DNA of 64,000 nucleotides from Flavobacterium limi (GCF_010645075.1 NZ_JAADZV010000002.1:496001-560000); one strand, 5' to 3'. Counted from the stretch's first letter, positions 17,468 to 25,223 are shown. The notes: generated from the sequence alone by a model not told the origin. Made by a program: numbers and translations.

Positions 17468-18346
17468 ATGAATAAAATATGGTTTATTACAGGAAGCTCC
17501 AGAGGATTAGGTCGTAATCTTACTGAAGCAGTTTTAGAAAACGGCGATAAAGTGGTAGCAACTGCCCGCGATATCAATCAGTTAAATGATTTGACTGAAC
17601 GTTTTAAAGATCAAATTTTTCCTTTAGCATTAGATGTTACGAATTACGAACAAGTTTATAGTGCTGTCAAAACTGCGGCAGAACATTTTGGAAGAATAGA
17701 CGTTTTGGTAAACAATGCGGGATTCGGAATCATTGGCGCTGCCGAAGCTTATACCCCTGAGCAGGTTCGCAGTCAGTTAGAAACTAATTTATACGCGCCA
17801 ATTGAAATTACCCGTGCCGTATTGCCTTATATGCGTAAACAGGGTTCCGGCCGAATTTTACAAATTAGTTCTGTTGGCGGACGCGTTGGGAATGCGGGTT
17901 TGACCATGTATCAGGCAGCAAAATTTGGCTTAAGCGGATTTACAGAAGCTCTGGCAAAAGAAGTAGCTGGATTGGGAATATTCGTGACCAGTGTTGAACC
18001 TGGCGGTTTCCGTACAGACTGGGCTGGTAATTCTATGTCGTATGCGGCAGAAATAGAAGGTTATGAAGTTGTAAAACAACGTACCGATTTCTTTAAGGGA
18101 GGAAGTTTTCTTCCTGTTGGCGATCCTGAAAAAGCGGCTAAAGTGATGGTGGATTTAGCTTCTCATCCAAATCCTCCAATGCATCTTGTACTGGGCAGCG
18201 AGGCTATCGCAATATTGCAAAATGCTGATGTAGCCCGTCAACTGGAAATGGAGCAATGGATGAACGTGAGTCTCTCTACAGACCACGACGATTCGGGAAA
18301 TTTTCTTGATACCAACAAATGGTTCAACAATTCTGAAAAACAATAA
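17468..18346 (+). CDS. Short-chain dehydrogenase/reductase
   Basis: A 292-residue SDR with TGSSRGLGRNL (about 8-18), DVTN (about 57-60), NNAGFG (about 81-86), the catalytic Ser (QISSVGG) and YQAAK (about 151-155), followed by VEPGGFRTDWAG. This is the subgroup of SDRs close to short-chain alcohol/ketone reductases with a long C-terminal tail. The substrate is unknown. It is followed by an intrinsic terminator and an AraC regulator in the same direction, a frequent enzyme-regulator pairing. Confidence 0.92.
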   Translation: MNKIWFITGSSRGLGRNLTEAVLENGDKVVATARDINQLNDLTERFKDQIFPLALDVTNYEQVYSAVKTAAEHFGRIDVLVNNAGFGIIGAAEAYTPEQVRSQLETNLYAPIEITRAVLPYMRKQGSGRILQISSVGGRVGNAGLTMYQAAKFGLSGFTEALAKEVAGLGIFVTSVEPGGFRTDWAGNSMSYAAEIEGYEVVKQRTDFFKGGSFLPVGDPEKAAKVMVDLASHPNPPMHLVLGSEAIAILQNADVARQLEMEQWMNVSLSTDHDDSGNFLDTNKWFNNSEKQ

Positions 18347-18362
18347 TTTCAGTTCTTTTATT

Positions 18363-18398
18363 AAGGTCGTATTAAGCTAATTTAATACGGCCTTTTTT
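18363..18398 (+). terminator. Intrinsic terminator after the SDR gene
   Basis: AAGGTCGTATTAA pairs with TTAATACGGCCTT (one G-T pair) around a short loop and is followed by a T-run. It separates the SDR from the AraC gene. Confidence 0.8.
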
Positions 18399-18412
18399 CT
18401 AAATTTGTAACT

Positions 18413-19225
18413 ATGAGTAATTTAAAACTGAATCAAAAACCGACTTCAATTGCCTATTCCTGTTATCACACACAAAACCGGGAAGGCGAGCAATTTTCTG
18501 CGGACCATGTTTTGAGTTATCAGATTTCAGGTACGCTGACATTACATAACAGCAACAAAAAATATGTCTTCAAACCCGGAGATTTCAGATTCATCAGAAA
18601 AAATCAATTGATTAAGTTTATCAAGCAGCCGGATCCTGATATTGGCTTCCAGGCTATTTCAATATACCTCGATCAGGAAACACTGCGGAATTTCTCAATA
18701 GAATACAATCAAAAAACAAATTTGATTAAAAACCATGATGAAGAAGCTGTAATACAGCTAAAAGAAGTTCCGCTGCTAAAAAGTTTTATGGATTCCCTTA
18801 TTCCGTACATAAATGAAGATCAGCTAATTAATCAGGAACTACAGGCTTTAAAATTAAGAGAAGCGATTACTATTTTATTGCAATGCAAACCGGAGCTCAA
18901 AGATATTTTGTTTGATTTTACAGCACCCGGGAAAATAGATCTGGAAGCTTTTATGAAAAAGAATTTTCATTTTAATGTGCAATTAGACCGGTTTGCATAC
19001 CTGACAGGCAGAAGTCTGGCGACTTTTAAACGTGATTTTCAGCGTATTTTTGATAGTTCACCAAGCAGATGGCTGCTACAAAAAAGATTACAGCAAGCGT
19101 ATTATCTTATAAAAGAAAAAGGAAAAACACCCTCAGAAGTTTACCTCGAAGTGGGATTTGAAGATCTTTCGCATTTTTCATTTGCGTTTAAAAAACAGTA
19201 TGGATTTTCGCCTTCGAAAGTTTAG
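18413..19225 (+). CDS. AraC family transcriptional regulator
   Basis: The 270-residue protein has an N-terminal cupin-like sensor (about 15-120, with GDFRFIRKNQLIKF) and a C-terminal pair of helix-turn-helix motifs. The first is VQLDRFAYLTGRSLATFKRDF (about 192-212). The second is the signature region EVYLEVGFEDLSHFSFAFKKQYGFSPSK (about 242-269). TAAATTTG, an exact -7 match, lies at 18400-18407, only 5 bp before the ATG, so the transcript may be almost leaderless. A likely target is the SDR promoter upstream with its 22-bp direct repeats. Confidence 0.93.
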   Translation: MSNLKLNQKPTSIAYSCYHTQNREGEQFSADHVLSYQISGTLTLHNSNKKYVFKPGDFRFIRKNQLIKFIKQPDPDIGFQAISIYLDQETLRNFSIEYNQKTNLIKNHDEEAVIQLKEVPLLKSFMDSLIPYINEDQLINQELQALKLREAITILLQCKPELKDILFDFTAPGKIDLEAFMKKNFHFNVQLDRFAYLTGRSLATFKRDFQRIFDSSPSRWLLQKRLQQAYYLIKEKGKTPSEVYLEVGFEDLSHFSFAFKKQYGFSPSKV

Positions 19226-19252
19226 TTTTTTCTTTTATGTTGACTTACTTTT

Positions 19253-19353
19253 GTCATTTCGACCGGAGGGAGAAATCGCACAAGAAACTCCACAATCAAA
19301 ATCACCAATCTTTGTAGAATATTGGGATGAGATTTCTCGTTCCTCGAAATGAC
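19253..19353. repeat. Intergenic palindrome, GTCATTTCGA family
   Basis: Outer arms GTCATTTCGA (19253-19262) and TCGAAATGAC (19344-19353) are perfect. Inner arms GAGAAATC (19270-19277) and GATTTCTC (19331-19338) are also perfect. It lies between the convergent AraC and LytTR genes and may serve as a two-way transcript end. A broken relative (GTCATCCGGAGGGACGAG) lies inside the 15619-15870 element. Confidence 0.75.
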
Positions 19354-19382
19354 AAACTGAGACTACAAATTGAGAGTGAAAA

Positions 19383-20150
19383 CTACCTGTTTTCAAGCCA
19401 GCTTAAAAATGCCGTAGCTTTCTCCTTCCCAACCAATAATTTTTCTTCTGTTGGAATAGTTAATTTGATGATTAATTTGCGGGAAAAATAATGTTCTGCT
19501 TCTCGTATTGCAGAAAAATTGACCAAGTACTGTCTGTTAATTCGGAAGAATTGCGTTGGCGACAAAAGTTTATGAACTTCATCTAAAGATTGGGTAATCT
19601 GATATTCTGTTTTATCAAAAGACAAAATCGTCGGGGTTTCATTTTTAATATAAAACAAAGCAATATTCTCTGTTAGAACCGTTTGATATTTATTGTTTTT
19701 AAAAACCAGAAAACTGCTCTTGCCTTTATTTTCACCATTTCGGGTCAATAAATAATCAAAATCAGGCATTGCTTTTTTATTCCTTTGGAAAAAATTCTTT
19801 AATTCTGCGGCTTTTTTAATGGCTCCGGCGATACTTTCCCTGGAGAAAGGTTTCAATATATAATCGATTCCGTTTGACTTGAAAGCTTCAATAGCATAAT
19901 CATCAAAAGCGGTACAAAATATTACAGGAGACAACACTTCTACATTTTTAAAAATCTCAAAACACAAGCCATCTGCCAGCTGAATATCCATAAAAATAAG
20001 GTCAGGCTGGTCATTTTCCAGCAGATAACTTACCGCCCCGTCTATGCTTTGTATGTACGACAAAATTTGAGCATCGGGTCTGATACTCAAAATTAGCTGA
20101 CCAAGTGCTTTGGCCGTTTTTACTTCATCTTCAATTATTATGATAGTCAT
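19383..20150 (-). CDS. LytTR-type response regulator
   Basis: The 255-residue protein has a CheY-like receiver (about 1-120; acidic pocket IIEDE, phospho-Asp in DLIFMDIQL near residue 55, Lys in DYILKPF near 104) and a C-terminal LytTR DNA-binding domain (about 145-250; FFRINRQYLVNFSAI is characteristic). It overlaps the end of the kinase gene by 20 bp, so the two form one unit. LytTR proteins bind paired direct repeats about 21-22 bp apart; repeats of this kind precede the genes at 16658, 23594 and 24147. Confidence 0.95.
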   Translation of the reverse strand: MTIIIIEDEVKTAKALGQLILSIRPDAQILSYIQSIDGAVSYLLENDQPDLIFMDIQLADGLCFEIFKNVEVLSPVIFCTAFDDYAIEAFKSNGIDYILKPFSRESIAGAIKKAAELKNFFQRNKKAMPDFDYLLTRNGENKGKSSFLVFKNNKYQTVLTENIALFYIKNETPTILSFDKTEYQITQSLDEVHKLLSPTQFFRINRQYLVNFSAIREAEHYFSRKLIIKLTIPTEEKLLVGKEKATAFLSWLENR

Positions 20151-21147
20151 AAATCAGGGGAATTTTTACTTTAAAAATGGTATCTGTTTTTTCAATTTCG
20201 ATTTCCTTATGAACCAAATGCATAAAACGCTGATTGATATTATCGAGTCCGACACCGGTAGATAATACACCTCTTTTTAACTGAATTGGGTTTTCGATTA
20301 CCAGGAAATCATCTTCGGTATATAAGTTAATCTGTAACGGTTTGTCGAGAGAAACCACATTGTGTTTGATGCAGTTTTCTATCAATAACTGTAAAGTAAA
20401 AGGCGGGATTGCCGAGTCGTATTGCTTTGAATCTGTGTTATTGTTCAGAATAAATCCGTCTTCAAAACGGGCTTTCAGCAAATACACATACGAATCCAAA
20501 ATCTCAAGTTCTTCGCGAAGCGGAATCAAATCCAGCTTCCTGCTTTCGAGTGTAAAGCGATAAAAATCAGAAAGTTTCAATATAAAATCAGAACTCATTG
20601 GATCGTTAATATCAACCATCGATTTTAAAGTATTCAGACTGTTAAACAAAAAATGCGGATTTACCTGCTGTTTCAAAAGTTCGTATTGAGCACCCAGATT
20701 CATAGTATGTGTCCGCTCCAACTCTACTCTCATTTGCTGTGTCTGGTAGTTCTGAAAAAGCAGATGCAAAAACATATACACAATCAGATTGATCAAAACG
20801 CCCCGCAATTCAAACATGATTGGAGCATCCATTTTTGAGATTTGAAAAAGTTCCTGATGTCCAATTACCAAAATAACCATTACAACGATACCTAAAACCA
20901 CACTAAATAAAAGTTTCCAGTTGAAAAGGCTTGTATGATTGCGCTGTGAAGAAAATTTAGGCAGACTGTAAATGTTATAATACCAAATAAAAACAGAAAA
21001 CAACAGCGTAATCGAAGAGTTGATTATAATATCTCCGGGTGTCGAAGCAGCATCAAATAATTTGGGTATCGAAGCAAGAACGGCAAGTGCAACAGAACTT
21101 GTCAAAATCAACTTTCGGGAAACCTGAAAGCCTTTTATTTTTTCCAT
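20131..21147 (-). CDS. LytS/YehU-type sensor histidine kinase
   Basis: The 338-residue protein has four predicted membrane helices (about 13-31, 42-58, 79-96 and 110-131). These are followed by the His_kinase domain with QVNPHFLFNSLNTL (phospho-His near residue 165) and an HATPase region (LLIENCIKHN, GVGLDNINQRF). The membrane part is short, with no obvious extracellular ligand domain. It signals to the overlapping LytTR regulator gene. A promoter -7 element lies 30 bp upstream. Confidence 0.94.
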   Translation of the reverse strand: MEKIKGFQVSRKLILTSSVALAVLASIPKLFDAASTPGDIIINSSITLLFSVFIWYYNIYSLPKFSSQRNHTSLFNWKLLFSVVLGIVVMVILVIGHQELFQISKMDAPIMFELRGVLINLIVYMFLHLLFQNYQTQQMRVELERTHTMNLGAQYELLKQQVNPHFLFNSLNTLKSMVDINDPMSSDFILKLSDFYRFTLESRKLDLIPLREELEILDSYVYLLKARFEDGFILNNNTDSKQYDSAIPPFTLQLLIENCIKHNVVSLDKPLQINLYTEDDFLVIENPIQLKRGVLSTGVGLDNINQRFMHLVHKEIEIEKTDTIFKVKIPLIYDYHNN

Positions 21148-21176
21148 ATTTTATTTGTTTTTAAATACTGCCCTGT

Positions 21177-21184
21177 CAAAGATA
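21177..21184 (-). promoter_or_regulatory. -7 element of the kinase/regulator operon
   Basis: On the minus strand the sequence is TATCTTTG, an exact match to TAnnTTTG, 30 bp before the kinase ATG. No -33 TTTG is seen. Confidence 0.55.
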
Positions 21185-21204
21185 GGTTTATTTTGAAAAA
21201 AATA

Positions 21205-21274
21205 TTTCACGCAGATTTGAAAAGATTATAGCTGATTTTTAATAATCTGCTTTATCTGCAAAATCTGCGTGAAA
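21205..21274. repeat. Intergenic palindrome, TTTCACGCAGATT family
   Basis: TTTCACGCAGATT (21205-21217) and AATCTGCGTGAAA (21262-21274) are perfect inverted arms, the same arms as at 15619-15870. The inside contains further partial pairings (GATTATAGCTGA, AATAATCTGC). It fills the gap between the kinase promoter and the DUF1223 gene end. Confidence 0.8.
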
Positions 21275-21283
21275 CAAAAAACC

Positions 21284-22015
21284 CTAAGCCCGTTTCACCC
21301 CTAAAATAGCACCCGAATTCATATCCTGTATAAAACCAATAATTTCAAAATCCTGTTTATTGAAATTTTTAGGCAGATGAACCGATGCAGTTCCTTTTTT
21401 CGTTTTATTCAAATCAACCGACTGTAGCTGACGAACAATTTGGTAGTGCGACAAAACACGATGTGCATTCTCTCCTCTTTTTACGTTGCTTTTGGCTGAT
21501 TTCTGAACAACAGCAATAAACAAACGGCTGTTTTTCGAAGTTCCTTCTACGGTGTAATTTACCAAAAGATTCGTATCCTTTTGAGTTGTTTCTAAATTTA
21601 TATTAGCCAAAACGGTTTTTGAGACTGCCGATTTAATTCCGTTTCGAACACTGGTTTCCTGAGAACCTATGTAATCTGCTTTTCCATTAATGATTACCTG
21701 AGGTGTGTAAATCGGAGACTTCTTCATAAATTCAGCATAATCGTATTGCCTTTTGGTAAAATCAGCATTGCTAAAAATATCTTTCCAGCCTTGTTTGTCC
21801 CAATAATCAACATGGTAAGCCAAAACATAAACGTTACTGTCTTTATATTCATTTTGAATTTTGCCCATAAGATCATCTGCGGGCGGACAGCTTGAACAGC
21901 CTTCAGAAGTATATAATTCTAAAAGTGCAAAACCTTTTTTATCTGAAATATTTTGGCTGTAAATGGTATTTCCCGTTAAGAGAAACAGCATTATAAAAGT
22001 TAGTATATTTTTCAT
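21284..22015 (-). CDS. DUF1223 thioredoxin-fold exported protein
   Basis: Started at 22015, the protein has about 243 residues with signal peptide MKNILTFIMLFLLTGNTIYSQ. The 22 extra upstream codons run through a tandem repeat and are not used. DUF1223 signatures are LLELYTSEGCSSCPPADDLM (CxxC redox motif), AYHVDYWDKQGWKDIF and SPIYTPQVIINGKADYIGS. This family has a thioredoxin-like fold and is exported; its reaction is not established. It lies among peroxide-related genes (Ohr), which supports an envelope redox role by context only. Confidence 0.9.
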   Translation of the reverse strand: MKNILTFIMLFLLTGNTIYSQNISDKKGFALLELYTSEGCSSCPPADDLMGKIQNEYKDSNVYVLAYHVDYWDKQGWKDIFSNADFTKRQYDYAEFMKKSPIYTPQVIINGKADYIGSQETSVRNGIKSAVSKTVLANINLETTQKDTNLLVNYTVEGTSKNSRLFIAVVQKSAKSNVKRGENAHRVLSHYQIVRQLQSVDLNKTKKGTASVHLPKNFNKQDFEIIGFIQDMNSGAILGVKRA

Positions 22016-22028
22016 CTGTATTATGCGT

Positions 22029-22058
22029 GAAATGTGAGATGTGAAATGTGAGATGTGA
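22029..22058. repeat. Short tandem repeat, GAAATGTGAGATGT units
   Basis: Two copies of a GTGAAATGTGAGAT unit follow each other just upstream of the DUF1223 start. A similar GTGAAATGTGAAATG piece lies at 24264-24278. In the minus-strand reading this creates a spurious N-terminal extension of the DUF1223 frame. Confidence 0.6.
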
Positions 22059-22080
22059 AAAATTATTTTAAGACATCTCA

Positions 22081-22108
22081 CTTTTTACTTTTTACTTTTT
22101 ACTTTTTA
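22081..22108. repeat. Tandem heptamer CTTTTTA, four copies
   Basis: CTTTTTA is repeated four times and reaches into the last codon of the Ohr gene. On the coding strand this is TAAAAAG repeated after the stop, giving several TAA triplets. A second, three-copy array ends the hydrolase gene at 22591-22611. Confidence 0.75.
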
Positions 22109-22516
22109 CAAAATATTAATCTCCACGTGAATATTTCCTCTTGTAGCTTTAGAATAGGGACAAGTCTGATGTGCCTGGACAGCCAAAGCTTTTGCTGTTG
22201 CATTGTCCAATTCCGGAAGACTGATGTTTAAACGTGCCTGCAAAGAATATTCGCCTTCGGTTACACATAAATCAACCTCTGCCTCTACGGAAGTATCAAC
22301 AGGAAGTTTAATTCCCTGAGCTGAAGCCGCTATTCCCAAAGCCCCAATAAAACAAGCCGACCAGCCTGCAGCAAACAACTGCTCCGGATTTGTCCCCGGA
22401 CGTGAAGTTCCTGGTGAACTTAATTTAATATTCAATTGTTCATCTGAACTTTGAGAAGCACCGTTACGGCCACCTGTAGTGTGTGTTTTTCCTGTATATA
22501 AGATTTTTGTTTCCAT
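22106..22516 (-). CDS. ohr: Organic hydroperoxide resistance protein (Ohr/OsmC family)
   Basis: A 136-residue thiol peroxidase of the Ohr type. It has the N-terminal YTGKTHTTGGRNG motif, the catalytic Cys in AGWSACFIGAL (near residue 55) and the resolving Cys in HQTCPYSKATRGN (near 119). Ohr reduces organic and lipid hydroperoxides to alcohols in the cytoplasm. The usual OhrR repressor is not adjacent. The stop codon lies at the edge of a TAAAAAG heptamer array. Confidence 0.95.
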   Translation of the reverse strand: METKILYTGKTHTTGGRNGASQSSDEQLNIKLSSPGTSRPGTNPEQLFAAGWSACFIGALGIAASAQGIKLPVDTSVEAEVDLCVTEGEYSLQARLNISLPELDNATAKALAVQAHQTCPYSKATRGNIHVEINIL

Positions 22517-22541
22517 GATTTTATTAATTGTTAGATGTTAG

Positions 22542-22562
22542 ATGATAAAGCTGAATTATCAT
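22542..22562. promoter_or_regulatory. Inverted repeat upstream of ohr
   Basis: ATGATAA-N7-TTATCAT is a perfect 7-bp inverted repeat 26 bp before the Ohr ATG. It could be an operator of a peroxide-sensing repressor or part of the 3' end of the upstream hydrolase transcript. There is no T-run. Confidence 0.4.
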
Positions 22563-22590
22563 TGATTTCCTTTTTCACTTTCACTTGTTA

Positions 22591-22611
22591 CTTTTTACTT
22601 TTTACTTTTTA
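22591..22611. repeat. Tandem heptamer CTTTTTA, three copies
   Basis: The array overlaps the last codons of the alpha/beta hydrolase: the coding strand reads AAAAAGTAAAAAG, with the stop TAA embedded in the repeat. It has the same unit as 22081-22108. Confidence 0.75.
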
Positions 22612-23594
22612 CTAAAACCATCTACATCGATTATCGCCTGAGCAAATGCCTTTGGGTCTTCCTGAGGAACATCGTGTCCGATGCCTTTTAGAATTCGGTG
22701 TTCGTATTTTCCTGTGAATTTATCGGCATACGCTTTTCCATCCGCGAAAGCGCCGTCAAAATCGCTTCCAATTGTAATCGTCGGAACTTTAATTGCCTGT
22801 CTTGAAGCCAGACGTTTCTCCAAACTATCGTATTTTGATTCTCCCGCTTCAAGCGACTGACGCCATCTGTAGTTATGAATTACGATTGCTACGTGATCCG
22901 GATTGTTAAATGACTGAGCCGTCTGATCGTAAGTAGCTTTGTCAAAATTCCATAACGGAGAAGCGACTTGCCAGATTTGTCTATTGAATTCATACGTATT
23001 TTGAGTGTAACCTAACTTTCCTCTTTCGGTTGCGAAATAATATTGGTACCACCATCCTAATTCTGCTTTTGGAGGCAATGGTTTCAGGTTAGCTTCCAGA
23101 TTTACTACCAAATAACCGCTTACTGAAACCAGACCTTTTACACGTTCGGGCCAAAGTGCCGATACTACTACAGCTGTTCTCGCACCCCAATCGAAACCGC
23201 CAATTACGGCTTTGTCGATTTTAAGCGCATCCATAAAAGCGATAACGTCACTTGCCAAAGCTGCCTGCTGTCCATTTCTGAAAGTATCTTTTGAAAGGAA
23301 AGTTGTAGTTCCGAATCCTCTTAAATAAGGTGTAAAAACATGATAACCTTTTGAAACTAAAATCGGAACGACTTCATTATAACTGTGAATGTCATAAGGC
23401 CAGCCATGAAGCAAAATTACCGGCGCTCCGTTTGAAGGTCCTGCTTCTGTATATCCTACATTTAATACTCCTGCATTGATTTGTTTTAAAGTTCCCAGTG
23501 AACTGTTGACTTCTTGTTTTGGAGTTTGGGCAATGGCAGCATTTATAAAAAGAACCATTAAAATTATTTTTGCATTGTTGAATAAAGTTTTCAT
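22602..23594 (-). CDS. Exported alpha/beta hydrolase, epoxide-hydrolase/dehalogenase type
   Basis: The 330-residue protein has a signal peptide (IILMVLFINAAIAQ, cut near residue 23). The oxyanion motif is LLHGWPYD (about 62-69). The nucleophile elbow GGFDWGA (about 132-138) carries Asp, not Ser, which places it with epoxide hydrolases and haloalkane dehalogenases. The C-terminal catalytic His lies in GIGHDVPQEDPKAFA. It is probably periplasmic. It has an exact TACTTTTG -7 element 44 bp upstream and the paired direct repeat shared with the DoxX and cupin genes. Confidence 0.92.
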   Translation of the reverse strand: MKTLFNNAKIILMVLFINAAIAQTPKQEVNSSLGTLKQINAGVLNVGYTEAGPSNGAPVILLHGWPYDIHSYNEVVPILVSKGYHVFTPYLRGFGTTTFLSKDTFRNGQQAALASDVIAFMDALKIDKAVIGGFDWGARTAVVVSALWPERVKGLVSVSGYLVVNLEANLKPLPPKAELGWWYQYYFATERGKLGYTQNTYEFNRQIWQVASPLWNFDKATYDQTAQSFNNPDHVAIVIHNYRWRQSLEAGESKYDSLEKRLASRQAIKVPTITIGSDFDGAFADGKAYADKFTGKYEHRILKGIGHDVPQEDPKAFAQAIIDVDGFSKK

Positions 23595-23637
23595 AAATAT
23601 TGTTTTTTTTTAGTTGATTATCAGTTAATTTATTCTT

Positions 23638-23645
23638 CAAAAGTA
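23638..23645 (-). promoter_or_regulatory. -7 element of the alpha/beta hydrolase gene
   Basis: The minus strand reads TACTTTTG, an exact consensus match, with a TTG about 20 bp upstream as a partial -33 element. Confidence 0.65.
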
Positions 23646-23680
23646 GGCTGACATTCTACTGTTTACAATCAGAAAAAAGG

Positions 23681-23712
23681 TCAAACGGACGAAGTAAAGG
23701 CTGAAACGGACA
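23681..23712 (-). promoter_or_regulatory. Paired 21-bp-spaced direct repeat upstream of the hydrolase
   Basis: On the minus strand TGTCCGTTTCA (23712-23702) and CGTCCGTTTGA (23691-23681) are direct copies 21 bp apart. The proximal copy begins 46 bp before the -7 element, exactly as upstream of DoxX and the cupin gene. Confidence 0.7.
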
Positions 23713-23733
23713 GACATTAATCTGAAATATTCG

Positions 23734-24147
23734 TTATTCTTTCAGCGTTAAGATGGGTTTGCCTTTCTCTACAATATAAGTCGCCAGTTCAGAAGCTTTT
23801 AAGTTTGTATTGTTTCTCGCCGAATGAACCACTCCGGCCGGAATAAAAAGAACTTCTCCTGCTTTTAGCGTAACCGGAGCCTGACCTTCTACCTCATATT
23901 CCAGTGAACCTTCTAATACATAAATAATCTCTTCACCCGGATGAAAGTGTTTCCCAAAAGCCGAATGTCCATCAAAATCAATTCGTGCCTGAACCGCTTC
24001 ACGTCCCGTAACACTCAGATCGTGTTTTTGCAAATCGGTGCGTTTTATGCCTGTCTGTGCTGCAATCTGATTCGGAATTAAAAAAGCGATGATTCCTAAA
24101 ATGATAATAGCGACAATAACCCATGTTTTCTGTTTTTTAGTTTCCAT
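23734..24147 (-). CDS. Cupin-domain exported/membrane-anchored protein
   Basis: The 137-residue protein has an N-terminal hydrophobic helix (WVIVAIIILGIIAFLIPNQIAA, about 9-30), either a signal peptide or an anchor. A single cupin barrel follows, with the metal-binding motif GKHFHPGEEIIYVLEGSLEY (about 65-84) and the second motif GEVLFIPAGVVHSARN (about 97-112). Such small cupins occur widely with no assigned reaction. It lies downstream of the same promoter type as the hydrolase and DoxX genes. Confidence 0.9.
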   Translation of the reverse strand: METKKQKTWVIVAIIILGIIAFLIPNQIAAQTGIKRTDLQKHDLSVTGREAVQARIDFDGHSAFGKHFHPGEEIIYVLEGSLEYEVEGQAPVTLKAGEVLFIPAGVVHSARNNTNLKASELATYIVEKGKPILTLKE

Positions 24148-24188
24148 ATTGTTTTGATTTAAATTGGTTTGTTTATTAATTTCTTCGT

Positions 24189-24196
24189 CAAAAGTA
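24189..24196 (-). promoter_or_regulatory. -7 element of the cupin gene
   Basis: The minus strand reads TACTTTTG, an exact match to the -7 consensus, 42 bp before the cupin ATG. It is identical to the element before the hydrolase gene. Confidence 0.65.
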
Positions 24197-24231
24197 GTTT
24201 GGCAATCCTTCTTTTAAAATCAGAAAATAGC

Positions 24232-24263
24232 TCAACCGGACAAAGTAAGAAGTGAAATGGACA
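24232..24263 (-). promoter_or_regulatory. Paired 21-bp-spaced direct repeat upstream of the cupin gene
   Basis: On the minus strand TGTCCATTTCA (24263-24253) and TGTCCGGTTGA (24242-24232) are direct copies 21 bp apart. The proximal copy starts 46 bp before the -7 element. This is the third instance of this arrangement in the window. Confidence 0.7.
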
Positions 24264-24305
24264 GTGTGAAATGTGAAATGTTTTCCGACTTAACCAAAAG
24301 AATTC

Positions 24306-24419
24306 AACCGCAAAGTGCGCAAAGGATTTTCTAATAACGCTTTATAAAAAGGCAAAGGTCGCAAAGCTATGAAATGATAACTTTACGACCTTTGTGGCAA
24401 TCTTAGCGGCTTTGCGGTT
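24306..24419. repeat. Intergenic palindrome, AACCGCAAAG family
   Basis: AACCGCAAAG (24306-24315) pairs with CTTTGCGGTT (24410-24419), and CAAAGGTCG (24353-24361) pairs with CGACCTTTG (24386-24394), all perfect. It occupies nearly the whole gap between the cupin promoter region and the SDR gene end. Confidence 0.75.
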
Positions 24420-24454
24420 AAACTATTTCAACCTGAAACCTTAAACAAAAATTT

Positions 24455-25198
24455 TTAAGCTAAAACCATTCCTCCATCCATAATGAAATCGGCTCCGGTG
24501 ATAAATTTCGATGCTTCACTGCTTAGATAAGATACCATTTTGGCAACGTCTTCTGCAGTTCCCATTTCTTTTAGCGGAATTTTATCGACCACCACATCCA
24601 TAATCGATTTTACGGTGGCTTCGTCTAAACCTACTTTTTTCATTACTTCTGTTTCTGTAGGCCCCGGACTAACCGAATTGACTCTTATCTTTCTTGGAGC
24701 TAATTCCAAAGCTGCAATTTTCATAACGGCATTAAGAGCCGTTTTACTGGAAGAATATATTGAGGATCCTGCTCCGCTCATACTGGCAGTGTTAGAAGAA
24801 AGAAATACTACAGAGGCACTGTCTTTTAAAATTGGAATAAAACGGCTTAAAGTAAAATAAGCTCCTTTTAAATTGACATTCATAATATAATCATATAAAG
24901 TTTCAGTAGCCTGTTCAATGGTACCTAAACCAGCGATTCCGGCATTGATAAAAAGAATATCAACTTCTCTAAAATCTTCTTTTACTTTTGAAGCCAGATT
25001 TTCAATATCAGAAACTCTGGACTGATCAGCTACTACAGCTGTTACACCCAATTCTGAAGCCGCTTTTTCTATCGCTTCTTTTCTTCTTCCGGTAATAATA
25101 ACTTTTGCCCCCTGCTCTTTTAATTGTCTTGCAGTGGCATAGCCAATTCCGCTATTTCCACCTGTAATTACTGCAACTTTATCTTTTAAATTGTCCAT
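24455..25198 (-). CDS. Short-chain dehydrogenase/reductase, HxlR-linked
   Basis: A 247-residue classical SDR with TGGNSGIGYATA (about 12-23), NAGIAG (about 86-91), catalytic Ser (VFLSSNTAS near 135) and YSSSK (about 148-152), then VSPGPTETEV and GADFIMDGG at the end. It is divergent from an HxlR regulator, the usual arrangement for quinone- or aldehyde-responsive SDRs. A perfect inverted repeat lies between the two genes. Substrate unknown. Confidence 0.93.
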   Translation of the reverse strand: MDNLKDKVAVITGGNSGIGYATARQLKEQGAKVIITGRRKEAIEKAASELGVTAVVADQSRVSDIENLASKVKEDFREVDILFINAGIAGLGTIEQATETLYDYIMNVNLKGAYFTLSRFIPILKDSASVVFLSSNTASMSGAGSSIYSSSKTALNAVMKIAALELAPRKIRVNSVSPGPTETEVMKKVGLDEATVKSIMDVVVDKIPLKEMGTAEDVAKMVSYLSSEASKFITGADFIMDGGMVLA

Positions 25199-25223
25199 TT
25201 TTTTATGTTTTAAACTAATGTGA

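Noticed and set aside
22016..22081. N-terminal extension of the DUF1223 protein
   Set aside because: The extra codons are translated from a tandem DNA repeat, and the start at 22015 gives a proper signal peptide.
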